A stretch of DNA of 64,000 nt from contig NC_091292.1 in NCBI RefSeq assembly GCF_038502225.1, positions 47,062,789-47,126,788 on the forward strand, written 5' to 3'. Shown here in pieces: positions 1-12,000 of this stretch; the stretch's first letter is position 1, and each line of letters starts with the position of its first letter. The stretch is from Cherax quadricarinatus. Its lineage: Eukaryota > Arthropoda > Malacostraca > Decapoda > Parastacidae. Both the position numbers and the translations under genes were made by a program. The notes below the pieces were generated by a model. The model was not told the origin of the DNA and searched no databases. It worked only from the letters and a program-made list of their open reading frames with translations.

Positions 1-826
1 CGAATTCCAGTGTAATCTCCTGCAGATCCTGCTGGAAATGACACAATCGCCTTATAGACTTCCGATTCTGGCAAAATTAATTATTCAGTGATGGGGTCTT
101 CCTCAGGGTTGTTGTTTATGGCTATGGCATCCCTGGTTGGAGGCTTGTCTCTTAGTGCTTGGGCCGTGGTCTCATCTTTGGGGGCTACAGTGTCATCACT
201 TGTAATTATTTGGATTGCTCCCACTGTGTTACCTTCGATTTTTTGCTGACCTATGCACAGATTTTCTCGTTTTCAGTGGGACTTTTCTTGGGTCTACCTC
301 TGTGATTCTTGCGATGATGGGGCAGAGGGACACAATTATCCATTCTTGGGTAGTTGTGCACTGCCTTGGTAACTGACGTGGTTAGCAGTTTGCCTCGTCT
401 CTCAGGAACTGCAAGACAGACACTGCCGAACAGGAGTAGGTTGTGCTATGCTTGGATGGTGCCTCAGGCTTCTAAGTTGGTGGAACCTCCATTCACCTGC
501 TTAAGAAGGTCTGTGAATTTCCCTGCTGCATATGGGCGAGTTGCTTTAGGGATGTGGGATAGTGTACTGCTAGCAGTGGATTTGAATGCCAACAGAAGGT
601 TATCACAAGTGAGGAGGTTGCCATTGTAATTGTCATCTGCCTGTGGAGGCTGTGAGCTGCTCTCTGCTGGGGGCATATGTGATCCCGCACACCCATTGTG
701 TGCACGAATGCGGCCATCCCTGTTGCGTGCTCGAAACTCTCCACACACCTGACATGTGCCTCTTCTTTCATCGTTGGGTGCACTGTTTCCCTGGCTTTGT
801 GGCTGGCTGGCTTCATCATTTGCCAT
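1..826 (-). mobile_element. 5' part of FLDDG-type LINE (ORF N-terminus), decayed
   Basis: The minus frame from 826 gives a 120-residue stretch that aligns by eye with the N-terminus of the intact LINE ORF at 56081-59014. Shared blocks are a Cys-x2-Cys...Cys zinc-finger-like cluster, a DNLL motif, and TLSHIPKATRPYAAGKFTDL against TLTHIPKAARPHAAGKLTDL. Below 463 the similarity continues in other frames (LLLFG, CLAVPERRGK-like), so the copy carries frameshifts. It runs off the left edge of the window. The RT and endonuclease parts are not present here. It is a dead 5' fragment of the same family, lying antisense to the intact copy and on the same strand as the A2M gene. Confidence 0.75.
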
Positions 827-1513
827 ACCTCAAACTGTGTGGTAAGTCCATGAACCCCATGTGGTTCATGGTGGTGGTGGGGGGGGGGGGGTAGAAAGGT
901 CTCCCGTCCTTGTGGTGGGCGGTGGAGGAAAGGGAGGAGTGGAAGATGTGTGATGAGGCGGAGTAGGGCACTCACTCCCTCCCAGGACAAGTCACTATAT
1001 ACCACAATGCTCTGTGCACCTGTTACTATACACCACTATGTTCTGTGCACAGCCCCCACTGTAAACGACACACCGCTATACACTACACATGCTATGCGCA
1101 TACCATGCACATACTACGCACTATACACTATATACTACATACACTGTACACACTGTGAACAAACACTCCATTGTTGTAACACGAGCACACGGTGTATGCG
1201 CGCCTGTTTGGGGAAGGGGGGACACAGTTTTACCCCTCAACCTCCGCCTCCTCCTCCTCCATGAGGCCACCCCTCACCGACCTCTCCTACCCATGTTGAC
1301 CGTTATGTTCCCTCACTGAATTCACATACACAGCACTTTTCTTGATTCTGAAGGAAGAGACGAAATGCAGAGTCTTCTGGCCCTTTCCAACACGAGCAGC
1401 AGATATTCACACACCAGCCTGTTGATGATAATCCTGGTAGGTGTTCTTGATTGGACGATATTGTGCAAAAAACACAGAGCAGGATGCCCACAGCCTCTCT
1501 CTGGCAGAGGTGC
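827..1513. other. Low-complexity and unassigned sequence
   Basis: It holds a GGT/poly-G run (about 870-893), a degenerate stretch rich in TATACACTA-like words (about 985-1150), a CTCC run near 1245 and otherwise unique-looking DNA. I see no supported coding region. The final A2M exon could in principle lie here or beyond the left edge, but I could not recognise one. Confidence 0.5.
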
Positions 1514-2386
<873 letters not shown>

Positions 2387-2390
2387 CAAA

Positions 2391-2477
2391 AAAAAGGCAC
2401 AATACCGTGACTTTGTCAATGATCCAAGTCGGACCGAAACGTCGTCGTAAGCTTCTCTCTGTTATGTGCGGGTTATT

Positions 2478-2482
<5 letters not shown>
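2391..2482 (+). mobile_element. Penelope-type terminal fragment with hammerhead-like stem-loop (family i)
   Basis: A 92-bp island between two TA repeats. It contains TCC-AAGTC-GGA followed by CCGAAAC (2423-2440), a stem-loop directly followed by GAAAC as in stem II and the core of hammerhead ribozymes. The same sequence occurs in reverse at 7775-7850. The CUGAUGA half of the core is degenerate here. Assignment to a Penelope-like end is inference from structure and context. Confidence 0.45.
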
Positions 2483-3186
<704 letters not shown>

Positions 3187-3222
3187 TATATACGTATATA
3201 TATATAGATATATATATATATA

Positions 3223-3253
<31 letters not shown>
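3187..3253. repeat. (TA)n microsatellite
   Basis: Short TA-rich run with CG/GA interruptions between MITE-A copy 2 and the next element. Confidence 0.9.
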
Positions 3254-3256
<3 letters not shown>

Positions 3257-3480
3257 AGGAATTCGGAAGAGCAGGCGAAATATACACAAGCACTGATCTC
3301 TGGCTGAAGGAGACTCGAACCTACGAACCATGGAACAAGGTACGCAGTGCTATACCAAACTCACCACACTGGACCAATACCTTGGAGTCCAGCTTGCACT
3401 AGACTTTGATCCAAGACAGCCAGCTTTCAGGGAGAAGGCTTACTGCTTTTCATCTCATCCCCTGCATGCATCAGCCTTAC
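3254..3480 (-). mobile_element. tRNA-like sequence fused to LINE 3' tail
   Basis: Read on the minus strand, a LINE 3' untranslated stretch (about 3480-3390) runs into a tRNA-like block with a B-box-like GGTTCGAGTC (about 3310-3325) and an A-box-like TGGTATAGCAC. The same composite recurs at 36452-36722. The tRNA-like part is downstream of the LINE tail, the reverse of the usual SINE order. Confidence 0.6.
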
Positions 3481-4312
3481 TTGAGAGTTTATCTCGTTGA
3501 CATCATTATGCTGTACGAATGTGTTCCATACTCGAGTCATCCTGGGTACATATGATCTCAGATGGAGTGATGTTCTGGAGAAGGGTACAGCCAGAGTGAA
3601 GTTGCTGCTTTCTGCCCGTCTTGTGGCATAAAACCTTCTTTCACGCTGTCCTGGAAGTGGATCCAAGTGTGGTACTTTGACAATATTGGCCTTGTACATA
3701 ACAGTAAGGCCACCCACATCCCTCCTGTGTTGAAGGCTCTGCTGAAATGACAGATCTATCCAGGATGGGTCCAGGCGAGAGATGAGACGTCTTGCTCTGT
3801 TCTCTACTCTGTCAAGCAGTTGCAGATGAGAGGGGGGACAGGGAAACCAAGAAAGTGGAGCATGCTCAAGGTGTGAGCGTACTTGTGCCTCGTATAGAAT
3901 CTTGCAACCCCTACTGTCAAGCAAATGCGAGATACGGCGAAGTGCTGTAAGCTTCCTGGCTGCCTTCATGGTTAGTTTGGAGTCAAATTTCACCCGAAGG
4001 ATATCAGCTTCTTCTCCTGGTGCCAACACCCTCCCATTCATCCTTACTACTGCACCAGCATTACCATCATGGTGCCTAGAGACGATCATCATTTGCGTTT
4101 TCTCAGGTGCAAATGTTACTTGCCATCTATTTCCCAAAGCTGGTATAGCTCTTAGCTGGTGATTGATGTAGCTTAGAGCAGCTTGCATTTCTTCTCTTGG
4201 ATAAGTGAATGTCAGTGTACAGTCGTCTGCATATGCATGTGATTCTGGGATGAGATGAAGAAGGTCGTTGAAGTAGACATTCCATAACAATGGTCCCAGC
4301 ACGCTGTGGCTG
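3427..4312 (-). pseudogene. CR1/Jockey-group LINE ORF2, 3' part
   Basis: Reading frame open from the junction near 4312 to a stop at 3427. It begins at the SVLGPLLWN block (RT domain region 4-5), contains the catalytic box HAYADDCTL, then the thumb-like region (LYEAQVRSHLEHA) and the C-terminal block (SYVPRMTRVWNTF). It is 5'-truncated: APE endonuclease and RT fingers are missing. The frame is open but the copy cannot mobilise itself. Its 5' junction is only about 30 bp inside the intron that follows A2M exon 4346-4747. Confidence 0.8.
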
Positions 4313-4345
4313 CATCTTAAAGATATCATGGAGGAAGTTACTCAC

Positions 4346-4747
4346 CTTAGAAATCTGGAATTCTGGTTTATAGTAGTCATAGATGCGGACTGTCCCAGGC
4401 TTGACATTCTCCACATCAATGTCCCTTATCACACGGAAGTTTACACAGGTGTCCTTTGCAGTTAATTCTTCAATGTAGAAGGTGATCTTGCTACCATCAA
4501 CTTCATATCTCTTTATATTAAGATCATCCTTTACAAGCTTCATAAGATCTTCTTTCTCGGGAATGTAACCGGAAATGAGATCTACTTCGATAACTACCAT
4601 GTTAGACTTGCCATCTGGGAGTATATAGGAAGCACAGGCAGTGATACGTTTAGTAACACACTTGTTGTCCGGGACTGTGATGGTGTTGACAGTCATATCA
4701 AAGGCATCACTTGCTTCAGCCTCGGGAATATTGTACCGAAGAACAGC
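4346..4747 (-). CDS. A2M: Alpha-2-macroglobulin-like exon: receptor-binding domain
   Basis: This exon encodes 134 codons, phase 0 at both ends. Acceptor TTTCTTCCAG precedes AVLRYNIPE; the donor is AAG|GTGAGT. The product carries the family's C-terminal receptor-binding domain: an ACASY block, IEVDLISGYIP, and the YDYYKPEFQIS end typical of alpha-2-macroglobulins. In the family this domain is exposed after protease trapping and drives receptor uptake; the protein is secreted. The upstream exon at 5118-5330 joins in frame to give GCAVLQ-AVLRYNI, the expected junction. A few C-terminal codons must lie in one more exon, not identified. A LINE lies about 30 bp past the donor. Confidence 0.93.
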
Positions 4748-5117
4748 CTGGAAGAAACAATATTTATTGATTTTCATTCAGGTTAATGTACTCTCAGCTT
4801 GATAATACACATTATCACTATTCCCCAGCAATATACACGAAAAGTGAATAATTCCATGACACACTTCTAGTACACAGGGTGAAACTTAACACCTAAAGTC
4901 AAGTTCTCTAAATGATCAACTGATGGTCATGTCCTGATATAAAATAACGATAAATCGAAAATATGACGTGTAGTATTAAAACGTTTCTTCACTCATGGCT
5001 TCTTCGGTCATGAGGACAAAAGAGACAATTTTTGGTGAAACGTTTCCTTAAAAAAAATCCTAATATTCCACATGTCTTATATAAACTGATTGACTCATAT
5101 TTCAAGTTTAATGTTAC

Positions 5118-5330
5118 CTGCAGAACAGCACATCCTTGTCCTTGCAGTGTGACAGAGACGGCGGTAGGAAGTACTGGCAGTTTTACGAGCTGTTGTAGAA
5201 GTCTGTTGTCTTCAGTGACATTGAAGCTGTGGGAGAAGTCAGTACCTTCCACTGATGCTACAACGTACAAAGGTCCCTGGTAAGTGTACGTAGCATACAG
5301 TGCTAGAGCCTGCAGTGCTACCACTGTGTC
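5118..5330 (-). CDS. A2M: Alpha-2-macroglobulin-like exon: end of thioester domain/CUB region
   Basis: 71 codons, phase 0 to phase 0. It opens with DTVVALQALA, the highly conserved continuation of STQ from exon 6669-6875, and closes with GQGCAVLQ before donor CAG|GTAACA. The middle matches the CUB-like segment between the last thioester-domain helices and the receptor-binding domain. The acceptor is chosen as GAACAG|GAC because only that choice keeps STQ|DTVV in frame. The 370-bp intron to the next exon is free of transposons, the shortest one seen in this gene apart from 54444-54810. Confidence 0.93.
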
Positions 5331-5859
5331 CTGTTCTCCAGACAAGAGAAAAGTGCAACGCTTTAGCGCATAATTTATAAAAGTAACAGATCATATAAAT
5401 AACATTTTTCGTACAAGTAATGAAATATAACATTTTCAGTTAATGTATTCAGACACAATATTGGTTATCACTCAGTGGATATTACGGATCATTTTTGACA
5501 TACGTTACTTAGTATTTTTTCACATGAACATTAAGATATCTGTCTTGACTTAAGAACTTCTAAGGACATCTATAATAAACTTATTACTAAGAGGATATTA
5601 AGCATCATTTTGACATATTATGTTAATACTTTTTTTATCCAGAAAATTAGGATATCTGGCTCTACTTAAAACACCTAATAATATTCATAATGCTTCATTA
5701 TTTTAATACGCTTCTCAACTCAGGAAATTATCGTCTCAAATTAGTAGGGTCAATTTATTGAAAGTTGTAGCAGAACCTCTTACAACTGGCTATTATATGG
5801 AGGAACACTGCACGTGACTTATACGTAGCACTACGTTGCCTCTTTGTACACAGGTCTTC
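5331..5859. other. A2M intron, nothing recognised
   Basis: AT-rich intronic sequence upstream of exon 5118-5330, with no TE or coding signature that I can name. Confidence 0.5.
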
Positions 5860-6205
5860 ACTCCCCAGGTAGAAATATAAACACATATGCAGTTTAATGT
5901 GATCCTTTATTGACAACGTTTCGCCCACACAGTGGGCTTTTTCAAGACACAAACAGGTCTACCTGGGGTGGAAGGTACGCGAGTATCTACCCCAGGTAGA
6001 TCTGTTTGTGACTTGAAAAAGTCCACTGTGTAGGGTAAACGTTGTCAATAAAGGATCACACTAAACTGCATATGTGTTTATATTTCCACTGTGTCGGTAT
6101 TTTATACCATTTATTTCCACTCCCCAAGTAGATGTTTGTGACCTGATAAAGCTTCACGTGTGAGAGAAGCATTGGTAATAAAGGATCCCATTAATTACAC
6201 TGAAT
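5860..6205. mobile_element. Cluster of Penelope-type termini with hammerhead-like stem-loops (family ii)
   Basis: Three related segments: about 5866-5960 (minus), 5985-6095 (plus) and 6105-6205 (plus, diverged). In the minus copy GCCCAC-TGT-GTGGGC is followed directly by GAAACG, a stem II-like hairpin plus hammerhead core half. The first two segments face each other around CTACCTGGGGT/ACCCCAGGTAG, forming an inverted repeat of roughly 95 bp per arm. Each carries CAATAAAGGATC near the outer end. No ORF is present. These look like solo ends of a second Penelope-like family. Confidence 0.5.
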
Positions 6206-6668
6206 ATTTGTCTTTTTTTCTTCATATTTTTTATATAGAGCAGAAGTGATGCAGGTGGAGGAGACGTCGCAGGTGAGAGTAGCCAACTAGTGCCAGCAGA
6301 TCATGCTAAACAGTTGTATTTAACAAAGGAATTGCATCACGTCACCTACTTCGGCCCAGCACCTGACTCCCACATTTATCGGCACTTTATTTAGATTTTC
6401 AGTTATTTTCTTTGATCTTAAAAAGGTTTCATTTTTGTGAAATCTAGCACCATTAAAGGTCTCCTTTTGCTATATGCCTTTTTACCATTTGTTGGCCATA
6501 CTATTCTTCAATATTGAGAGAGATTCTTGAAGAGAGACTAGACTCAGCTGATATAAAGTTTTTACACCTTAATACAAAAATGAAAGATTATCGAAGAACA
6601 CCTAACAAAGAAGAATGAAATAGTTGGTGCAAATAACAGTAGGAGAACGTAAATAATTGTTATGTTAC
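6206..6668. other. A2M intron, nothing recognised
   Basis: AT-rich intron with no supported feature besides the splice donor of exon 6669-6875. Confidence 0.5.
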
Positions 6669-6875
6669 CTGTGTGGAATAGAATCCTCCTTGTCCGTTTC
6701 TTTGGGCTGTTATCCATTTAACAACCTTCCTTGCTTGATCCCGATACTTGACAGAGTCCAGTGTCATCATAGCCATGATAGCGTAACCAGCTGTCTCCAC
6801 TGCCACTGCATTAGATTTTCCTGGTAATAAGATGTTTTGTATACCGAATTTGACAAAGTCTTTATTATTAGGTAC
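6669..6875 (-). CDS. A2M: Alpha-2-macroglobulin-like exon: thioester-domain helices ending in STQ
   Basis: It encodes AVAVETAGYAIMAM, VKWITAQRNGQGGFYSTQ and a donor CAG|GTAACA, all signature blocks of the thioester (alpha/alpha toroid) domain. The 3' end is phase 0. The 5' end is ambiguous. The strong acceptor TTTCAATTTAG puts the start at 6875 in phase 0, but the upstream exon at 15397-15670 ends in phase 1. An internal AAAG|AC acceptor at 6859 would fit that phase (joining ...EGP-D-FVKF) and gives the family's usual spacing, though its pyrimidine tract is poor. Otherwise a small exon with length of 2 modulo 3 is missing. Confidence 0.9.
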
Positions 6876-7004
6876 CTAAATTGAAATGAGAATTTTAAAA
6901 CTTAAATGTGGAATGAAAATGTAATAAAGCGAAATTCACATAGCTTAGAAAATATGAGAAATTAGTAAATAGCATGAGTCGTAAATGTTAACATAACATA
7001 GGAA

Positions 7005-7590
7005 TATAAGAATGGAGGTACACTGCGTAAGGCCTACTGGCCCATACAAGGCAGGTACTTATCAAAATGATCTCTACAAAAAGCTACTTAAGAATTTACT
7101 CCCGTGTCCAATGACACTAATCAAACCCAGCCCCTCCCACTCATATATTCGTCCAGTCTCTTTCTGAAGCTACCGAGCATCCTAGCTTCGATAACCCTAC
7201 TCGGAATATTGTTCCACGCATCCACAATTCCGTTCGAAAACCAGTAGTACTTACCTATGTTCTTTCTAAATCTAAATTTATCCAACTTACAACCATTATT
7301 TCTGGTTCTTACTTGGTTCGACACCTTCAGCACTTTATTAATAGCACCTTTATTTATGCCCAACCTCCACTTATATACTTCGATTACATCTCCCCTCGTT
7401 CTACATCTCTCCAGAGAGTGGAGAATATAAGCTCAAAATCTAATTTCATATGGGAGATTCCTTATACAGTAAATCATTTAAGTCATTCTTCTTTGTATGT
7501 TCTCCAATGAGTCTATAACCATCCTGTAGTAAGGAAACCAAAACTGAGCGGCAAAATCTAAATGAGGCCTTACTAGTGATGTATAGAGCT
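7005..7590 (-). pseudogene. CR1-like LINE, C-terminal ORF2 fragment and 3' tail
   Basis: Minus-strand fragments include VSNQVRTRNNG, KYYWFSNGIVDAWNNIPS and FRKRLDEYM, the C-terminus of CR1-clade ORF2, preceded in another frame by LYTSLVRPHLDFAAQFW. The tail ends around 7005 in the sequence seen at the ends of other CR1-like copies here (GGCCTACTGGCCCAT). Short, frameshifted, inactive. Confidence 0.75.
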
Positions 7591-7774
7591 GCAGCAGGCC
7601 TGCTGGTCAATGCGATGCAGGTCCAATTCTCCCACCTGCTTAAGCCAATGCCTTAACCTAGTCAGGTAAGCTACATTCACTTAAGGGAGGAGCACGGCAG
7701 CTAACCTAATAGCACAAGCAAGTCAGGGCCAACTCACACCCACCCACACCCACTCATGCATTTATCCAACCTAT
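7591..7774 (-). mobile_element. Second CR1-like 3' tail
   Basis: Minus-strand tail with CATTGGCTTAAGCAGGTGGG, GAATTGGACC and CAGGCCTGCTGCAG, matching the tail at 37085-37210. No intact frame. Joined directly to the CR1 fragment on its left. Confidence 0.55.
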
Positions 7775-8059
7775 ACATAAATAACCCGCACATAGAAGAA
7801 AGGAACTTACGACGACGTTTCGGTCCGACTTGGACTATTTACAAAGTCACACTAACGAGAAGTGTATGTATGTATAATGTTCGCCAAGACCGTAGTCCTG
7901 GCACGGGTCTCAATCTTTTGATGACCCGTCTCTGGCTCTCGAGGGAGAAAGGTTTCTACAATGATGCGACATATGCTGCTCAAGCACTCTTCTGGTCAGT
8001 TAAACTGGTACACTTCATAAGTGACAACACCATATATACTCCTAACTATAGACACTAGC
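7775..8059 (-). mobile_element. Penelope-type terminal fragment (family i), reverse copy
   Basis: The minus strand reads GTCC-AAGTC-GGAC-CGAAAC at about 7820-7845, the same hammerhead-like stem-loop as at 2423-2440, followed by ATGTGCGGGTTAT. The rest to 8059 has no clear frame. Confidence 0.4.
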
Positions 8060-9009
8060 GAGGAGAAGGACATGTGTGGAGAAAATTTCTCCAAGAGGGG
8101 GGTATCAGCCCCTTCAGCCCCTTTCAGCCCTTTCAGCCCTGAGGGGCCCAGCCCTCTCAGAAGGGGCAAATGTCTTGTTTACTGCTACAGCGAGTAATTG
8201 ATAGCAGATGCAGTATGAGTATGGGACGTGGTCGCTTCGACCAACGCTCCTTGCAGTGTTGCAAAGTGTAGTTTAATAAGAGACAGTACATCTCTTACTT
8301 TAGCAGGACAATTAAGGAAAATCCTGCTCCCTCTTTATTACCATAGTAAAGATAGTGGACATTGTTGTCTATGCTTAAGACAGCAAGAATCAAACATTCT
8401 GCTTTACTTCATCGAGGAAGTGGCAAGGAAGCAAAAGTACTAGGTCAGCTTTTTCTTTGTGCTAGGGGAGTAATGGCGTGGGGCGCTGTGGCGTCTTCAG
8501 ATTACTTTTGACTCTACTGAGAGTGACATTGACGCCAGGATAACCAACAAAGAACGATCTGTGCATTAGTGTGAACAAAGTGTCTCATAAAACACAATAA
8601 ACACTTAAGAGAAGTGTGATCAGCTTCTTTAGTGATAAGATTGTGAACAATAAAGACAAATCTTGTGGAACATAGTGTACCAGTGTGAGTTTTCCTAGAC
8701 TATGGAAGACGTGGACATCCAAGGACACTTCAGCTTCTATCAAGTCACCGATATCTGTCGAAGGTGTGAAGAACACCATAGCTCACGCTACAAGAGCAAG
8801 GTAGGTTATGAATTTCTTGTAGTACGGGGGACTGCGCAGTTCTTGAGTCACAAGGAGTTTGTAATCAACCTATAGTCGGCAGTAAGGGGCGGACTTTTGA
8901 GTCCACACAAGTAAGTTTGTCAGCAATCAGTGAATGAAATATGCTGACATAACACTCCCTAGGGGTAATTTATAATCTTACAAATTATAAATCTTTACAG
9001 CCCGTTGAG
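8060..9009. other. Unassigned intronic DNA with one short ORF
   Basis: It includes a CAGCCCTTT-type low-complexity patch (8095-8150). A 57-codon plus-strand ORF runs 8702-8875, starts MEDVDIQGHF and contains a Cys-x2-Cys-x3-His pair (CRRCEEHH), with AAG|GTAGGT inside it. I do not recognise the protein; it could be a retroelement gag remnant or chance. Confidence 0.3.
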
Positions 9010-12000
9010 AGATGACTTCGACAGCTTCTCAAGACATCGTCTGCAGTTGCGGCTGTGCAGGCGATGAGCTGTCTTTCTAAGTTACGTACAAACTCTTTAA
9101 ACTTAGCTGGTAATGCCATTTCTCAACAACATGTCGTTATCACGGGTAACAGCTTGTCTGATTCGTTGACTTCATGGTACACTAGTGTGGCCGCAGTCAT
9201 CTCTGGGTCCTCTTCGGGAGGGAATATCACTCCTAGTTGCCTGCAGAGTGTCTCAGTAACATCGCACTCCAGAAGATAGTGTGTTAGGGGCCGCTGGACA
9301 ACATGCTGACAGTACTGGCACATCTCCTCAGCATTGTCTACCATCATCTTGGCTGTGGGAAAGCCCAAACGAAGCCGATGGATGGCGGTACACTGCGCTC
9401 TGGACCAGCTTCTATCATATGGAGAGGGTTCTTCCTGAGTAGCTGCTCGGTACCACTGTTGAGATGGGGTATCACCTAAGACCTCCCCCATAATTTTCAT
9501 GGCTCTGGCAGCCACCAGTTTTGTCTGTCGTAGGCTGATGTGGACAGTAATCCCAACATGTGGATAGTCTGTTGCTGCCTTAGCTGCATCATCTGCTGCC
9601 TCATTTCCCCGGATGCCAGCATGGCTGGAGATCCAGTTCAATGTCGATCTGTTACCCTGAACTTCTAAGGCTGTCATTATGCTCAGGATCGATGTGATGA
9701 GGTGAACATTGTCCTGTGGTTGAGGATGGGAGAGGGCATTGATTGCAGAGTTGGAATCAACATGTATGACAGGTCGGAGTCGATGTCGTAGGGCATGTGA
9801 CAATGCCTGCTGAATCGCCACCAGCTCAGCTTGAAGGATCGTGCAGTGGTCAGGGAGTCGCCAGCCTTGTGTGTGACCATTGTGGTACAGTCCATCTGCT
9901 GCTCTTTTCCTGTCAGGGTCGACAGAACCGTCTCTGAAATACACTGCACATGTTCCATGCTTGTCTCAGCATGATTGCTGAGGGTGTCTTGACTGCAGAG
10001 ATGCTTAGAGATGGGTAGCTGCATGATGCAAACATCGGCTGGATCTGGGCGCCAGGGAGGTGGTGGATGGTACTCAGCAACAGGAAGGTCACAACTCTTC
10101 TCAAGGAGTAGTTGTATAGGCAGCAGCTTCCGCCCAGCAGCACAAAACGAACGAATCCAGGAGTAGTCCGTGAAGAGTGTGGTATCTTGTGTCATGGTTG
10201 TCAATATCCGTCTCCTTAGTGGGGTACCTTGCTGCTGGTGCAGAATCGTGGCTACTTTGCAGGCGTTGTATCTTACTCTGTCAGCCAAGGAAGGAAGCCG
10301 GGCCTCAGATCTAAGACATACTGTGTTGGTCCAGATGAGGGCCCCAAGCATAGTTCTTATCTCCTGGTTTTGTACGACCTCCACCCTTTGCCTGCTCTGC
10401 GGGAAGAGATGAGCTAACGCCGGTGCACCGTAGTCAATGAGCGAGCTTATAGCTTGTATATAGTACAAGCGAAGTACATCTTTGCTTGCCCCTGCACGGT
10501 GCCTCGTCATGGCTCTCATGGCGTTGAGTCTGAGTAGAGCACGGGTTCTGACATACTCGGCCTGTTTCTGAAAGGTCAGCTTTTTATCAATGTAGATTCC
10601 CAAGTACAGGTAGGAGCCTGTCCACTCAAGTTCTATATCCTGAGTATGTAATCTATTCACAGGATCTGGCCCCTTGAACATCATTGCAAGAGATTTCTCG
10701 GCCGAGATCTTGAGGCCTAGTTCCTTGCAAGACTGTGTAATTAGGTCCAAAGCTCTCTGAGCCTGTCGCTCTAAATTGCCTTTCCCATTCACTATGAGTG
10801 CAATAGCTGAGGAGCTGTGTACCACTATGAAAGGGAAGGCTCACAAATTCCTGCATAAGGATGTTAAACAGGGTAGGACTGAGCACACCTCCTTGTGGCG
10901 TGCCGTTTTCCAGGGTTTTAAAGGAAGAGTGATGTCCCTGAAAGCTGACACAGGCCTGCTTGCCCTTAAGGTAGGACTCTATCCAGGCCAGGAGGCGTCC
11001 TTTGATTCCCTTCCAAGCTAGTATTGCTAGAATTGCTGTGGGGCTGGCTAGCTCAAATGCCTTCTCAAGGTCGAGGTAGACGACGATACTAGGTTTTTTG
11101 TTACTATCAGCAGCTGTACTCACTTTTTTGGTGAAGCCAAATATGTGATGATGAGAGGGTCCAAGTTTCCATAGGAGGCGGTTTAACACCATTCTCTCAG
11201 CAGTCTTGGCTAAGCAGCTGGTCAGAGATATGGGTCTCATACTGCCTGGGTCCTTGGGCTTTGGAATTGGTACGATGGTAGCTTTCTTCCAAGCTGCTGG
11301 GAGTGTCCCAGCCCTCCACGACTTGTTAATGACGTCAAGTATGGCCTCCCATCCACTCTGCCCAGCCCGTGCAATCATGGAGTACGTAACACCATCGATG
11401 CCCGGGGCAGTGTCACCTGTGTTCTTAATGGCACGTAGGAGTTCCAAGTCCGTGAGGTCTTCATCAGTCACATCTTCCGACTCACATGCAGCTTGTATCG
11501 TTAGCTGGCGCTGTGGCAGAAGATCCGTCTGTATATTCCGGATGTCCTGTGGGAGCTAAGTGGAGGCTCCCCTGGAAGTGAAAAGTTCCACTAGTTTCTC
11601 AGCTTCCTGGGATGGGTTCGGGTGTGCTGGTGGCCTCGGCTTGCTCTTGCCAGTTGCTATGTTGAGCTTGCCCCATATCTCAGATAAGGTTGTGTGATGC
11701 CCGAATGTTGAGCACCACTCCAGCCATTTTTCAGTTTTTACTCTGAGAGAGACTGCGGGCATGCTGCACAATGGCTCTCAGAGTATTCCTGTTCTCTGCC
11801 GTAGGGTTACGCCTGTATAGCTTCCTAAAAGAGTTGATGCGGTGGTTCTGCTCCCGCACCTCGTCGTTGTAGAGCCACCAGTCTCTTTTGTGAGTGCGTC
11901 CTGCGGACTTCTTTGGAATTGCACACTCTGCTGCCTGGATGAGAACAGTGATTAGCTCCAGTTCAGCCGTATCACAGTCTTCAGATAGAGAGTATGTGGA

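Noticed and set aside
4127..4320. A2M reading frame continuing past 4346 into ...NFLHDIFKMQPQ
   Set aside because: AAG|GTGAGT at 4345 is a clear donor, and the following codons are intron and then LINE sequence.
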